A stretch of 64,000 nt of DNA, taken from NCBI GenBank assembly GCA_905478335.1, contig CAJQIC010000025.1:17067-81066 (forward strand), in the 5' to 3' direction. Positions 45,340 through 55,590 of this stretch are shown piece after piece; within the stretch, counting starts at the first letter, position 1; every line of letters starts with the position of its first letter. Position numbers and translations under genes: made by a program. Under the pieces are notes generated by a model. That model was not told the origin of the DNA, made no database searches, and saw only the letters and a list, made by a program, of their open reading frames with translations. The DNA comes from an uncultured Bacteroidia bacterium. GTDB lineage: Bacteria; Bacteroidota; Bacteroidia; NS11-12g; UBA9320.

Positions 45340-45845
45340 TTGAAAGAGAATTGATAGTTGATAATTGATAGCTGATAGTTGAGAGCTAATAGCTGATAAT
45401 TGATAATTGAAAGTTGAAAGTTGAAAATGCATTGTACTCATTCACTCATTCCACCTTCACTCATTCAATCATTCAATCCTTCAGACATTCTAACAGCAGG
45501 AATTAGCCACTAGGCATCAGGAGTTGGTTTATTAGGAATATAGAAAAGAGACTCAAGACGGAAGACTCAAGACTAAGGACTGGATAACCTGACGTTGATT
45601 AATGACTCATTCAAACATTCCGACATTCAGACATTCTAATAGCAGGAATTAGCCACTAGGCCTCAGGAGTTGGTTTATTAGGAATATAGAAAATAGACTC
45701 AAGACGGAAGACTCAGGACTAAGGACTGGATAACCTGACGTTGATATTGACCCATTCAGACATTCAATCCTTCAGACATTCTATCCTTCAGACATTCTAT
45801 CCTTCAATCCTCCTATCCCTCAATCCTTCACCCCTTCTACCTCGA
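45340..45845 (+). repeat. Large composite short-repeat region (modules C, A, D, B, A, D, B, A)
   Basis: About 500 bp of degenerate short tandem repeats, with no gene. 45345-45430 is the reverse complement of the 7-nt module C; 45430-45490 and 45600-45640 are 8-nt units of ATTCAATC/CTTCAGAC type (reverse of module A); 45482-45599 and 45628-45745 are two near-identical 118-bp copies of modules D and B with clear 7-nt phasing (TCAAGAC, GGAAGAC, TCAAGAC, TAAGGAC); 45750-45845 returns to octamers. It lies between divergent terC and MORN genes. Confidence 0.93.
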
Positions 45846-45885
45846 ATCATTCACAAAATAGGACAGTAACAATTGCGCACAGTTT

Positions 45886-45913
45886 TTGAAGTAATACAAT
45901 AGTTTTAGTTTTG
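45886..45913 (+). promoter_or_regulatory. Promoter of the MORN-repeat protein gene
   Basis: TTG (45886-45888) and TAGTTTTG (45906-45913) separated by 17 nt; predicted start about 45920, 14 nt before the ATG. Confidence 0.55.
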
Positions 45914-45933
45914 AACCCGTATTATATATACTT

Positions 45934-47040
45934 ATGCGATTAAAGTCTTTTTGGATTTCTCTTTTGGTTTTTAGTTCTCTGGGTGGCACTCAAGTATTTG
46001 CACAGAGTAAGGTCTTTTTCGAAAAACTTGAAAAAAAGGGAGACATCTACCTGTATCAAGGCAAGCCATATACGGGTACGTCTGTTTTGCTATTCGATAA
46101 CAAAAAGAATTGGCAACGTGTTGAATGGAAGGAAGGAAAAATACATGGCTGGTTCAAAAGCTGGTATATTAATGGCCGCACAGATCAAAAAGTGCAGTAT
46201 CAAAATGGAATAAGACATGGGTCATATCATTCGTTTCACGACAACGGTAACGACAAAATCGTATGCAACTATGTTAATGGTAAACGTGATGGCGTGTTTA
46301 CGGAATACTACAAGAGTGGCATTAACAAACGAAAAGTAAACTATGACGACGGTGTTAAGAACGGACCATTAACCATTTGGTTCCCAAACGGAAAAAAAGA
46401 ACAAGAAGGAAATTTTAAAGATGGAAAGCCACACGGAACCGTAGTTAGTTACACACAAATAGAAACCAAACGGAAAGAAGTAAACTATGTAAATGGTCTT
46501 CGTCACGGTTTTTCGTATATCTATCATTCAAGCGGCGTTATTGGTGAGGAGACCGAATACAACATGGGCTTCATCCACGGAAAAAAAATCGTTTACGATC
46601 CGAAGCACAACAAATTGTCTGAGCAAACTTATGTAATGGGTAAACTTGATGGTGTTTCAATCAAGTATAGACCACCCGTCAATGCATCGCCTGTCGGTTA
46701 CAAAATTGAACAAGCGCACTATAAAGCGGGCAAACTAGACGGTGAATACATCAAATGGGTAGATCAAAAAATCGATATGCGCGGAAACTATTCGAATGGG
46801 CTAAAAACGGGTGAGTGGATTGAGCATGCGAGTAACGATGGATCTAAGTCTTCAGGATCTTACAAAGCGGGTAAAAAGCATGGCCCTTGGATTATTGGAC
46901 ACTCTCGTCTTTTTGGTAAAAGTGAAGGCAGTTTTCACAATGGTTTAAAAGACGGTAAATGGACCGTTTACAACCACAAGAACAAAAAGACAAGGGTAGA
47001 AAATTGGGATAAGGGACAACTTTTGAGTGTTGTGGATTAA
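45934..47040 (+). CDS. Exported MORN-repeat protein (YwqK-like)
   Basis: Protein of 368 residues: signal peptide (1-24, ending FAQ), then about twelve MORN-2-type repeats of 22-25 residues with the pattern Y.NG...G....Y..G, for example GKPHGTVVSY and GKLDGVSIKY. The repeats form a long beta ribbon. Proteins of this kind are often labelled YwqK-family antitoxins, but there is no toxin next to it, and the signal peptide argues for an envelope role. Its own promoter lies between it and the repeat region. Confidence 0.88.
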   Translation: MRLKSFWISLLVFSSLGGTQVFAQSKVFFEKLEKKGDIYLYQGKPYTGTSVLLFDNKKNWQRVEWKEGKIHGWFKSWYINGRTDQKVQYQNGIRHGSYHSFHDNGNDKIVCNYVNGKRDGVFTEYYKSGINKRKVNYDDGVKNGPLTIWFPNGKKEQEGNFKDGKPHGTVVSYTQIETKRKEVNYVNGLRHGFSYIYHSSGVIGEETEYNMGFIHGKKIVYDPKHNKLSEQTYVMGKLDGVSIKYRPPVNASPVGYKIEQAHYKAGKLDGEYIKWVDQKIDMRGNYSNGLKTGEWIEHASNDGSKSSGSYKAGKKHGPWIIGHSRLFGKSEGSFHNGLKDGKWTVYNHKNKKTRVENWDKGQLLSVVD

Positions 47041-47106
47041 CAGTTCAAAAACGGTTGGAAATCACCCTAGCATGGGCTAATTTTGGCTCAGTAAAAATTT
47101 ATAAAA

Positions 47107-47493
47107 ATGAAGAAAGTAACTTTATATCTAAGTCTGTTGTTCGGCGTATGTTTTATTGGGGCTTGTGGCGGTGATGAAACACCTTCAACCTCGGGTGGTA
47201 CCACTGGTAAACTAAGTAACTCGGAAAAAGCCTTGTTATACGACAAAGTTTGGTTTTCAACTTCGTCGGCTGGAGGCATCGAGCATGAATTCTTAAACGA
47301 TGGAACATTGCGCCTATCTCGTGGTTTAGATGGCCGTTGGACATGGCAAAACAATGGAGACACTATGAGTTGCTCATCACATAATGGACAGCGATTCAAA
47401 TATGTTTTCCAAACCATAGGTGCGAGCACAATGTCTTTTAAAGCAAGTACTGACGGCTACCAGGCTATTTTCACGTACAAAGACACAGAATAA
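47107..47493 (+). CDS. Small lipoprotein, lipocalin-like
   Basis: Lipoprotein of 128 residues with lipobox IGAC (Cys20) and a Gly/Ser/Thr-rich spacer. The rest (about 35-128) alternates beta strands with the KVWFSTSSAGGIEHEFLNDGTL..W.W..N..T pattern common in small lipocalin-like proteins of Bacteroidota. Function unknown. It lies 66 nt after the MORN gene and is followed by a terminator hairpin. Confidence 0.74.
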   Translation: MKKVTLYLSLLFGVCFIGACGGDETPSTSGGTTGKLSNSEKALLYDKVWFSTSSAGGIEHEFLNDGTLRLSRGLDGRWTWQNNGDTMSCSSHNGQRFKYVFQTIGASTMSFKASTDGYQAIFTYKDTE

Positions 47494-47507
47494 CTTAACA
47501 CATCAAC

Positions 47508-47549
47508 AAATCATGCCATTATTGCCATATTGGGCTTTGGCATGATTTT
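47508..47549 (+). terminator. Terminator-like hairpin
   Basis: AAATCATGCC (47508-47517) and GGCATGATTT (47539-47548) form a perfect 10-bp stem with a 21-nt loop, ending in a short T run, 15 nt after the small lipoprotein gene. Confidence 0.65.
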
Positions 47550-47608
47550 ATACATACACCAACTATATCTTAGACCATCTGGGATTATAACGCGGATAAT
47601 ATATTTAT

Positions 47609-50600
47609 ATGCTAGGCAACATTGTAAAGGGCTTTTCAGGCATTTTCGGGAGTAAAGCAGGGCGAGACTTTAAAGAATTACAACCATTTGTAGATCAAGT
47701 AAATGGTTATTATACACAATATACCGGCTTAAGCCATGATGCGCTAAGAGCCAAAACGACAGAGTTTCGAGCACGAATTGCTGACCATCTGTCGGATATC
47801 GATTCAGAAATCAAAGTGCTTCGCGATCAGATTGACGCGGCTTCATTCGATATGGTTAATGAAAAAGAAGCTTGGTATAACGAAATCGACAAACTAGAAG
47901 ACAAAAGAAATGAGTCTTTAGAAGTTGTTCTAGAAGAAATTCTACCTGAGGCCTTTGCCTTAGTTAAAGAGACAGCTCGACGATTCACTGAAGAAGATAC
48001 GGTATTTGCAACGGCAACGGATTATGATCGTGATTTAGCGGCGTCTAGACCGCATATTGAAATCAAGGGTTCAGATGTCGTTTACCACACCAAATGGCTT
48101 GCAGCAGGTGCTGAAGTCAACTGGAACATGGTTCACTACGATGTTCAGTTAATTGGTGGAGTTGTATTACATAAAGGTAAAATTGCCGAGATGGCTACGG
48201 GGGAAGGTAAAACGTTAGTGTCTACCTTGCCAGCCTACTTAAACGCTCTATCTGGTAGAGGTGTACACATCGTAACGGTGAATGATTATTTATCACGACG
48301 TGACTGTGAATGGAATGCGCCAATATTTCAGTTTCATGGCATCACAGTGGACTGTTTAGATTACTACAGACCAAATTCAGAAGAACGAAAACAAGCGTAT
48401 TTAGCGGATATTACCTACGGTACCAATAACGAATTTGGCTTCGATTACTTGCGTGATAACATGGCACACGACACTTCGGATCTTGTGCAACGAAAACATC
48501 ATTACGCCATGATTGATGAAGTGGATTCTGTACTTGTAGATGACGCACGTACGCCATTAATCATATCTGGAGCAATTCCAAAAGGTGATCAGCACGAGTT
48601 TGCTGAACTTAAACCACGTATTCAACGATTGGTAGAGGCACAAAAAAAGTACTTAAGTGGTGCTTTGCTTGAAGCAAAAAGACTAATTGGTGAAGGCAAC
48701 GATAAAGAAGGTGGATTTAAACTTTTTCAAGCACAACGCGGACTTCCTAAAAGTAAACCTTTAATTAAGTTTTTAGGCGAAACAGGCACAAAGGCCCTCA
48801 TGCTTAAAACGGAAAATTTCTACCTGCAAGACAATCAAAAGGAAATGCCTAAGGTGGACGAACACCTGTTTTTCACGATTGATGAAAAAAACAATCAAGT
48901 AGAACTTACCGATAAAGGTATTGACTTAATAACATCAGCGGGTGAAGATTCAAGTTTCTTCATTATACCTGATGTTGGTGGTGAAGTTGCTGAACTAGAA
49001 AAGTCAAGTTTATCGAATGATGAGAAAGTACGTCGCAAAGACGAACTGATGCGCGATTTCTCTGTAAAATCAGAAAGAATCCACTCGGTAAACCAACTGC
49101 TTAAAGCATACACTTTATTTGAAAAAGACATTGAATATATTGTTCAAGAAAACAAGGTAAAAATTGTTGACGAACAAACAGGTCGTGTAATGGAAGGACG
49201 TCGATATAGCGATGGGTTACACCAAGCTATTGAGGCTAAGGAGAACGTGAAAGTAGAAGATGCTACACAAACCTTTGCCACCATTACGTTACAAAACTAT
49301 TTCAGAATGTATCACAAGCTCAGTGGTATGACGGGTACGGCTGAAACGGAAGCGGGTGAATTATGGGAAATCTACAAACTGGATGTCACTGTAGTTCCAA
49401 CAAACAAGCCAATCATTCGTGACGATAGAGAAGATTTAATATACAAAACCAAGCGTGAGAAGTATAACGCGGTAATTGATGAAATCCTGAAATTGCAGCA
49501 GGAAGGTCGACCGGTTCTTGTAGGTACAACATCTGTAGAAGTATCTGAAATCCTTGGGAAGATGTTGAATATGCGTAAAATCAAACACAATGTGTTAAAC
49601 GCAAAACAGCATCAACGAGAAGCAGAAATCGTTGCTGAAGCCGGTTATGTTGGTGGTGTAACCATTGCAACAAACATGGCAGGTCGTGGTACCGACATTA
49701 AGCTTAGTCAAGAAGTACTCGATTCTGGTGGTTTGGCTATTATTGGTACAGAACGACATGAGTCTAGACGGGTTGACCGTCAGCTACGTGGTCGTGCTGG
49801 TCGTCAAGGAGATCCGGGTTCATCTCAATTCTTTGTTTCGCTTGAAGACGATTTGATGCGTCTATTCAATTCGGACAAGGTGGTCAAAATGATGGACCGT
49901 TTTGGTTATGAAGAAGGTGAGGTAATTCAACATTCGATGCTCACCAAGTCTATTGAACGAAACCAGAAAAAAGTGGAGCAAAACCACTTTGGTATGCGTA
50001 AGCGATTGCTTGAATACGATGACGTGATGAACAAACAGCGTGAAGCTGTGTATGCGAAAAGACGTCACGCACTATACGGAGAACGGTTATCGGTTGATAT
50101 AAACAATGCCCTGTACGACTGGTGTGATGAGGCAGTTGCTGTATATCAAGACAGTCAGGACTATGAAGGTTTTAAACTAGAATGTTTACGCGTATTGGCT
50201 AACGAACCTAGCGTTTCAGAAGAAGCCTTTATTAGCGGCAAGTCGGATATCGTACAAGAAGTTTTTGATGGTATGTTAAATCACTACCAAAAGAAAAACA
50301 CCTATATCAAAGAACAAGCCCTTCCGGTATTAACAGGAATAAAAAACAACAAAGGAGACACGGTTAAAAACGTATATGTACCCTTTACGGATGGTACTAA
50401 AGGTTTACGTGTTATTGTTGATTTGGATAAAACCATTGCAAGTACGGGTGATCATTTAATCGACTCATTTGAGCGAATGACGGTTTTGTCAAGTATTGAC
50501 GAACACTGGAAAGAGCATTTACGTGAACTGGATGATTTGAAACAAGCGGCTAATAATGCCTCTTTAGAACAAAAAGATCCATTATTGATATACAAACTAG

Positions 50601-50908
50601 AGTCTTTCAACCTCTTCAAACAAATGGTTAGCACACTGAATTCAGAAATGCTTTCCTTGTTGTTCAGAGGATTTATAGAAAACCAAGACCCTGGTCAAGT
50701 TAATGAAGCACAACGCCAAAGACGTCCAGCAGACGACGGTTTACAAACAAGTAGACCACAAGAAGTTGGGCCGACAGCCTCTGCTCCACAACAAGTAACT
50801 AAGGAAAATACGCAACCTGTTCGTGTAGAAAAGAAGGTTGGGAGAAATGAACCATGTCCTTGTGGAAGTGGAAAAAAATATAAGAAATGTCACGGTATCA
50901 ATGCTTAA
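47609..50908 (+). CDS. secA: Preprotein translocase ATPase SecA
   Basis: Motor of the Sec pathway, 1099 residues, the long form usual in Bacteroidota (about 200 more than E. coli). Walker A is MATGEGKT with Lys201 and the DEAD-type box is MIDEVDSVL; the preprotein cross-linking domain, [12 protein letters not shown] and the Arg-finger region [10 protein letters not shown] follow. Insertions lie around residues 330-490. The C-terminus has a Gln/Pro-rich linker and the zinc-binding tail [13 protein letters not shown], which binds SecB or ribosome. ATG start at 47609. Confidence 0.98.
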   Translation: MLGNIVKGFSGIFGSKAGRDFKELQPFVDQVNGYYTQYTGLSHDALRAKTTEFRARIADHLSDIDSEIKVLRDQIDAASFDMVNEKEAWYNEIDKLEDKRNESLEVVLEEILPEAFALVKETARRFTEEDTVFATATDYDRDLAASRPHIEIKGSDVVYHTKWLAAGAEVNWNMVHYDVQLIGGVVLHKGKIAEMATGEGKTLVSTLPAYLNALSGRGVHIVTVNDYLSRRDCEWNAPIFQFHGITVDCLDYYRPNSEERKQAYLADITYGTNNEFGFDYLRDNMAHDTSDLVQRKHHYAMIDEVDSVLVDDARTPLIISGAIPKGDQHEFAELKPRIQRLVEAQKKYLSGALLEAKRLIGEGNDKEGGFKLFQAQRGLPKSKPLIKFLGETGTKALMLKTENFYLQDNQKEMPKVDEHLFFTIDEKNNQVELTDKGIDLITSAGEDSSFFIIPDVGGEVAELEKSSLSNDEKVRRKDELMRDFSVKSERIHSVNQLLKAYTLFEKDIEYIVQENKVKIVDEQTGRVMEGRRYSDGLHQAIEAKENVKVEDATQTFATITLQNYFRMYHKLSGMTGTAETEAGELWEIYKLDVTVVPTNKPIIRDDREDLIYKTKREKYNAVIDEILKLQQEGRPVLVGTTSVEVSEILGKMLNMRKIKHNVLNAKQHQREAEIVAEAGYVGGVTIATNMAGRGTDIKLSQEVLDSGGLAIIGTERHESRRVDRQLRGRAGRQGDPGSSQFFVSLEDDLMRLFNSDKVVKMMDRFGYEEGEVIQHSMLTKSIERNQKKVEQNHFGMRKRLLEYDDVMNKQREAVYAKRRHALYGERLSVDINNALYDWCDEAVAVYQDSQDYEGFKLECLRVLANEPSVSEEAFISGKSDIVQEVFDGMLNHYQKKNTYIKEQALPVLTGIKNNKGDTVKNVYVPFTDGTKGLRVIVDLDKTIASTGDHLIDSFERMTVLSSIDEHWKEHLRELDDLKQAANNASLEQKDPLLIYKLESFNLFKQMVSTLNSEMLSLLFRGFIENQDPGQVNEAQRQRRPADDGLQTSRPQEVGPTASAPQQVTKENTQPVRVEKKVGRNEPCPCGSGKKYKKCHGINA

Positions 50909-50918
50909 ATTCGGATAA

Positions 50919-51314
50919 ATGAAAGGGATTTACGCATTACTCATATTACTTACCTCAAGTTTTGTTGCTTTCAGCCAAGACGGGAATGTAGAAGTAATAG
51001 GTGATGCGGAAGTTGAATTGTTACTCGATAAAAAGATTGCCAGCGTAGATACAACTGACCTTTGGGGGTATCGTATTCAGGTCTATTTTGGCAACGATCG
51101 AAAGGAAGCTAAAAAGACAGAACAACTGTTAAAATCCAGATATCCAGAGTTATCGACCGAAATCTATACAGATTATTATCAGCCAAATTGGAAAGTTCGC
51201 GTAGGGAACTTCTATCGTAAGATTGATGCCCAGAAACTCATGATGAAACTCGAAAATGAATTCGGAGATGTTTTCTTAGTCCGGGATATTATTGACTTAC
51301 CCACCATCTTCTGA
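50919..51314 (+). CDS. Exported SPOR-like domain protein
   Basis: Protein of 131 residues with a signal peptide (1-19, ending FSQ) and a single C-terminal SPOR-type domain (about 45-125) recognised by YRIQVYFGNDRKEAKKTEQ, a WKVRVGNF strand and the conserved aromatic residues. It probably binds peptidoglycan. It starts 10 nt after secA and is likely cotranscribed with it. Confidence 0.85.
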   Translation: MKGIYALLILLTSSFVAFSQDGNVEVIGDAEVELLLDKKIASVDTTDLWGYRIQVYFGNDRKEAKKTEQLLKSRYPELSTEIYTDYYQPNWKVRVGNFYRKIDAQKLMMKLENEFGDVFLVRDIIDLPTIF

Positions 51315-51342
51315 CCCATCTACAAAGCAGACTTTTTTTGGC

Positions 51343-51603
51343 TTAAACGTTTAAAGCCTTTAAGTCGTTAACCAACGGCATTAATTTTTCAATTGTGACG
51401 TGTTCCATGATAACAATTTTGAACCAGGAAGGGTCGTTGTGATTGTCTGGAACCAAACCATGCTTTTCTGCAATGCTATGTGCAATAGATTCTGCCCGAA
51501 TGGTGATGATGTTGGAACGCGGATGTCGGTAATATGCAACCTTTAATGCATCGACCTGTTTACACATCCATTCTGTTCTTTTTTGAAGAATGAAAACTTT
51601 CTC
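51343..51603 (-). pseudogene. In-frame C-terminal remnant of the PLP decarboxylase gene
   Basis: After the TAA at 51604-51606 the same frame stays open for 86 codons to TAA at 51343-51345. It reads EKVFILQKRTEWMCKQ at first and includes SNIITIRAESIAHSIAEKHG and WFKIVIMEHVTIEKL, which is the small C-terminal domain expected for this enzyme. An internal ATG at 51567 could give a 74-residue fragment, but there is no promoter or binding site to support it. Confidence 0.82.
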
Positions 51604-52572
51604 TTACCAACCGAAAGGCCCATTTTTCGTTAAAATCATCCATATGGCCACTGCGTTAGCTCCTGACCTACTGCCAATCAAGGTACAGTCCTCCCCTTCC
51701 ACATAACTCGCTTCTTGGGTATTGGCATATTGAATAAATCCCTTTCGAATCAAGAATATACCCGTTCCGTAAGGCGCTTGAGCCATTTTATGGGCGTCCA
51801 AGGTTACTGAGGTAATGTGCTCATTTCTAAAGTTTAATGACGTATCGCCTTCGGTAAAAGGATAATAAAATCCGCCATAGGCACCATCAATATGAAGCTT
51901 ATACTCGACTTCCTCTTTTGCTAAGGCATTGGTATATGACTGAACTGAATCGACTGACCCAAACATGGTCGTCATCATGTTACTAATAACGATGAAGTAT
52001 TTTTTGCCTTGCTGTTTAGCTGTTTTAATCGTTTCCAGTACATCAACTTCTGCTACCTCGCGTGTATCAAGATCAACTGGAACCTTGTGCACGTCAAGAA
52101 CCAATAAGTTACCTGCTTTGTCCATAGAATAATGGCTGTCAGCACTACACAAAATGGTTATCTCATTGAGTTGGGCATTGTGCTCTCTAACAAAGTAGTT
52201 TCGATATATCCATATAGCTTGGATATTGGCTTCAGTTCCGCCTGAAGCTACGTAACCATCAAACTCCATGGGTTTACCTTTCAATATATCAACGGCACAC
52301 ATTTCGATTAAGTCGCGCTCAATTTGTTGTGTGCCCGAGAAAAATGACTCCGAACTTCCTCTGGTATGGCAACCAATGTGATTTGGGTTTTTGATTAAAG
52401 ACGATATATAGGGCGCATTGTCCAAAAATGCATCGTCTTGATTAAAGACCTTGTCGTCGAGGTAAGAAGCAGGTATACCCAATACGCCTTTGGTACTGTA
52501 ATTAACATTCTTATCTAATGCCGAAAAAACGATTTCTTTTATCTCTTGATGAGACTTTTTGGTCCAGGTCAT
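51604..52572 (-). CDS. PLP-dependent (group II type) decarboxylase, interrupted by an in-frame TAA
   Basis: Fold-type I enzyme related to histidine/tyrosine/aromatic-amino-acid decarboxylases. From ATG 52572 (a TTG at 52596 is less likely) it gives 322 residues: HTRGSSESFF, the YVASGGTEANIQA phosphate-binding motif, HIDGAYGGF with the pyridine-binding Asp, and DAHKMAQAPYG with the Schiff-base lysine. It then stops after NGPFGW, although the following 86 codons in the same frame encode the rest of the enzyme; with them it would be about 408 residues. Without its C-terminal domain it is unlikely to be active. Probably a recent pseudogene, a sequencing fault or a read-through case. Confidence 0.88.
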   Translation of the reverse strand: MTWTKKSHQEIKEIVFSALDKNVNYSTKGVLGIPASYLDDKVFNQDDAFLDNAPYISSLIKNPNHIGCHTRGSSESFFSGTQQIERDLIEMCAVDILKGKPMEFDGYVASGGTEANIQAIWIYRNYFVREHNAQLNEITILCSADSHYSMDKAGNLLVLDVHKVPVDLDTREVAEVDVLETIKTAKQQGKKYFIVISNMMTTMFGSVDSVQSYTNALAKEEVEYKLHIDGAYGGFYYPFTEGDTSLNFRNEHITSVTLDAHKMAQAPYGTGIFLIRKGFIQYANTQEASYVEGEDCTLIGSRSGANAVAIWMILTKNGPFGW

Positions 52573-52735
52573 AGCTACATTGGAAATTAGGTGCAAAGGT
52601 GCCCTTATTCAAATCAAGGTACACCGTGCTGACATTGATATTCGTCATAAGGCGCATGACATTCCTCAATTCTCAAAATACAAAAAGGGTGACCGTAGCC
52701 ACCCCCTTTTATTTGTACTATTTACTATGGTTATG

Positions 52736-55390
52736 CTATTGTTTTACAAACTTCTGGACAAAGGTTTTGCCTGAAGAAAGTTCAGTAACCTTGACGAAGT
52801 ACACGCCCTGGCCTAAGTCATCAATTTTAAAAGATTTGACCTCAGCCCCATCCAATTTATCTGAACGGACAACCTTCCCTTGATTATCGAGTATGTCAAC
52901 GTTAGACCGTCCAATTAATCTCAGATCTACATTAATGTATTCTTTTGTTGGACTCGGATAAACACCTAAAGACGCGCTGTTAAGCATATTGTCATCACCC
53001 AGATGTGCTTCTGACCGCTTAGACGTTGTATTCTTTTCTTCAACGAGTTTTAAGGTAGGCACACGTGCCGAAGACTTGCCCGGAAACGAATGATATGTTC
53101 TCGAACTTGGTAACAAGCATTCACACCACTTAGTAAAGGTGATTCTATAGGTCTCCGACAGTTGAAATACACCTGGGTTAGTTCCGCTGAGGGTATTTGT
53201 TCCGTTGTAACCGATAAATTCATTTACGTCTGGGTACGTTTGCCATTCAATGGGGTTTTCAACTACCGTTCCAGGAATATCATCAAAAGCACCGTCTATT
53301 TCTGCCACAGTCCAAGAGTAGCTGCAGCTATTGGGAATCGTAGATATCGGTTCTGCTTCAAACGTATAGGTAGTAGTGGTGAGTGGAATTGGCGTAATGT
53401 CAAATAACATTTGATTGGCAGGAACAGCATCAATCTCAGCAAACACAAGGTTGTCGATGGCTAAGTCATTGCCGTCACCCAAAGGCGTTTCATCCAAAAT
53501 GATCTCAATATCTATATAAGATAACCCACCAGGCACGTCAATTATTTGATTAAGTAACTGCCAATCACAACCCGCATCGGCTACATCAATTACCACGTCT
53601 TCGAGGTCATATCCCGTAACACCATCAAAACGGATGGTTATTGTAGGCAGTACGTCGAATCCACATTGTGCCAAGTTCTTAAAATTACCACAGAAGGTGT
53701 ATCGACCTTCACTAACTTGAACCGTGTTGCTATAGATTACCGACGACCCTGTTTGGCCAGTTAAACCATTTACGAATAAGTGATTATTACCGTCGTTGCA
53801 TCCAACATCCCATGTTGATGAGATTACCAAACCGTCAGAAGAGTCTCCAACAGTTACTGCTCCAGGATAAATTGATGCATAGTCGATGGTAGAAACCATG
53901 TCGTATTCAGAGCCAAATCCACCTAAACCACCACTAAACTGAGGGTTTTGGATTGAGTTTTCATTAGGCCTAACACGGCAACACACCGGTGTACAATCAA
54001 ATTCCACATCATTGGTTTCACCCGGATTTGTGTTGTAGTCATTTTGAGTGAAAGTCTCGTTGTCAATTTCAAAGGTTGCTACAACTAAGAAGTCATAGTT
54101 ATCATCAGTTACACTAGGAAAATCATCCGCAGCCAGGGTAAAGCAAAAAATTTGGTCGTCTTCATTAATATTAATTTGACTCGCATCTAGGGTTAACAAG
54201 GTTTCGTCCGTGCCTTGAACAACGTATAATTGAATGTTTTCCAAAGTACCGTCTTCACAATTTAAAGCGGGAAGAGTGTATGTTCCGCATACTTGAAAAA
54301 AACCTTCCGTATCGAAACAGGGATCGCTTGGGTTTAAATCGATACCACCAGTGTTGTTACACGAATCTTTGATACAGGGCTCACAGATGTCATCCACATA
54401 GGCATAGCCAAAATGACCGCCAGCACCACAGTCTGTTACGTAAATTTCAAGGGTGATCGTATCACCAATATCTCCTGAGACCTCTAAACTTTCACAATCC
54501 CAATCTTTGCCCAATACGGTGTTATGAGGGCAGTCGGCATCATTTTCAGTTTCATATTCATCAAAGAATGGGCCTGGGATAGCGACATTACATATTTTGT
54601 CCAATACAGTCCCATTTTCAGCACGTGCGAGAGCGATGAACATGGGCTGATCTTCAACCGCAATGTGACCCGCCTCTTCCAAAACTAGTGCAAAATATAA
54701 CGATAGCTCCTCACCAGTCGACTCAAGAACTATTTTCTTGCTAAGCTTCTGAACGCCTTTGTAAGGATAGCATAGATTATTCCCCAGAAGTGCCGTTTCT
54801 AGTGGCTTAGAACTGTTCAACTTTACAGCAAAGTTACCCCCATGAACCATATCAAACCCTGTTATTGAGTCTTGCTCAGTATCATCTACGATTAAAAAAT
54901 TATCTTCATTAAAACCTTCAAATTCGGGTGTATACATAATTGATGTTGGATCCCAGTCACAATGCCCCCCATTATAACCGTCTCCTGTTGAGGCATCGCT
55001 AGACTCTAAGATAAATCCATTTAAATTTCCGTCTTCAAAGTCACCATTCTCACAATTTAAAACGGGTTGATCCGTAAAAAGTGAATAAACAGCAGGGTAC
55101 TTTGAAAAATAATGAATCCTCCAATAGCGTTTTTTAAAGGTTTTGACACTAGCATCTATTTCACTCTGTGTGAATTTTTTTGGATGGTCGGCAGTCGGTA
55201 TAAGCGTTTTGATAAAAGCATTGATATCGGCTCTTGGTGTATTAGCCACATTAGCCCGAATGTATTTTTCTATTTTGGCGTTTTCAGCCTGCATTTTTTT
55301 GAGTCGGTATTTGTAATTGCTTTGAGCTGATGCGTCAGAAAACGTTACGACAAGGCACACCGCTATTAGGGTTTTGAATAGTTTTAGCAT
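52736..55390 (-). CDS. Type IX secretion substrate with C-terminal sorting domain
   Basis: Exported protein of 884 residues: signal peptide (1-22, ending SAQ), a helical N-terminal part, several beta-rich domains with many cysteines (about 120-690) and a C-terminal type A sorting domain (about 810-884) with LGVYPSPTKEYINVDL, VDILDNQGKVV and GVYFVKVTE, ending KFVKQ. The sorting domain directs it across the outer membrane by the T9SS and it is then anchored or released. The cysteine pairs and NEDNFLIVDD/DLAIDNLVF segments recall carbohydrate-binding beta-sandwiches, but no enzyme domain is visible, so it may be an adhesin. It stands alone. Confidence 0.88.
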   Translation of the reverse strand: MLKLFKTLIAVCLVVTFSDASAQSNYKYRLKKMQAENAKIEKYIRANVANTPRADINAFIKTLIPTADHPKKFTQSEIDASVKTFKKRYWRIHYFSKYPAVYSLFTDQPVLNCENGDFEDGNLNGFILESSDASTGDGYNGGHCDWDPTSIMYTPEFEGFNEDNFLIVDDTEQDSITGFDMVHGGNFAVKLNSSKPLETALLGNNLCYPYKGVQKLSKKIVLESTGEELSLYFALVLEEAGHIAVEDQPMFIALARAENGTVLDKICNVAIPGPFFDEYETENDADCPHNTVLGKDWDCESLEVSGDIGDTITLEIYVTDCGAGGHFGYAYVDDICEPCIKDSCNNTGGIDLNPSDPCFDTEGFFQVCGTYTLPALNCEDGTLENIQLYVVQGTDETLLTLDASQININEDDQIFCFTLAADDFPSVTDDNYDFLVVATFEIDNETFTQNDYNTNPGETNDVEFDCTPVCCRVRPNENSIQNPQFSGGLGGFGSEYDMVSTIDYASIYPGAVTVGDSSDGLVISSTWDVGCNDGNNHLFVNGLTGQTGSSVIYSNTVQVSEGRYTFCGNFKNLAQCGFDVLPTITIRFDGVTGYDLEDVVIDVADAGCDWQLLNQIIDVPGGLSYIDIEIILDETPLGDGNDLAIDNLVFAEIDAVPANQMLFDITPIPLTTTTYTFEAEPISTIPNSCSYSWTVAEIDGAFDDIPGTVVENPIEWQTYPDVNEFIGYNGTNTLSGTNPGVFQLSETYRITFTKWCECLLPSSRTYHSFPGKSSARVPTLKLVEEKNTTSKRSEAHLGDDNMLNSASLGVYPSPTKEYINVDLRLIGRSNVDILDNQGKVVRSDKLDGAEVKSFKIDDLGQGVYFVKVTELSSGKTFVQKFVKQ

Positions 55391-55590
55391 TTTATTAAAT
55401 ATTAGTAGTTCTGCTTACTCTGTACTGAACCAACAGCGAGTTTTCAGCATTCCTCGAAACGTTTCATTAATTTGTCTGACAGATGTCAAAATGGTTGCAT
55501 GTGTTTATACAATGCAGCAATGCTAAAATGTCGAAATGGCGCGTTATGCCTAGGACTTTCGACATGAAAAAAAATTTAAATTTGAATAAT

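Noticed and set aside
45340..45845. Small genes in the long gap between terC and the MORN gene.
   Set aside because: Reading frames are short and consist of repeat translations with no signal, motif or promoter.
45934..47040. YwqK-type antitoxin of a toxin-antitoxin pair.
   Set aside because: The protein has a signal peptide and MORN repeats, and no toxin gene lies beside it; the label would rest only on family naming.
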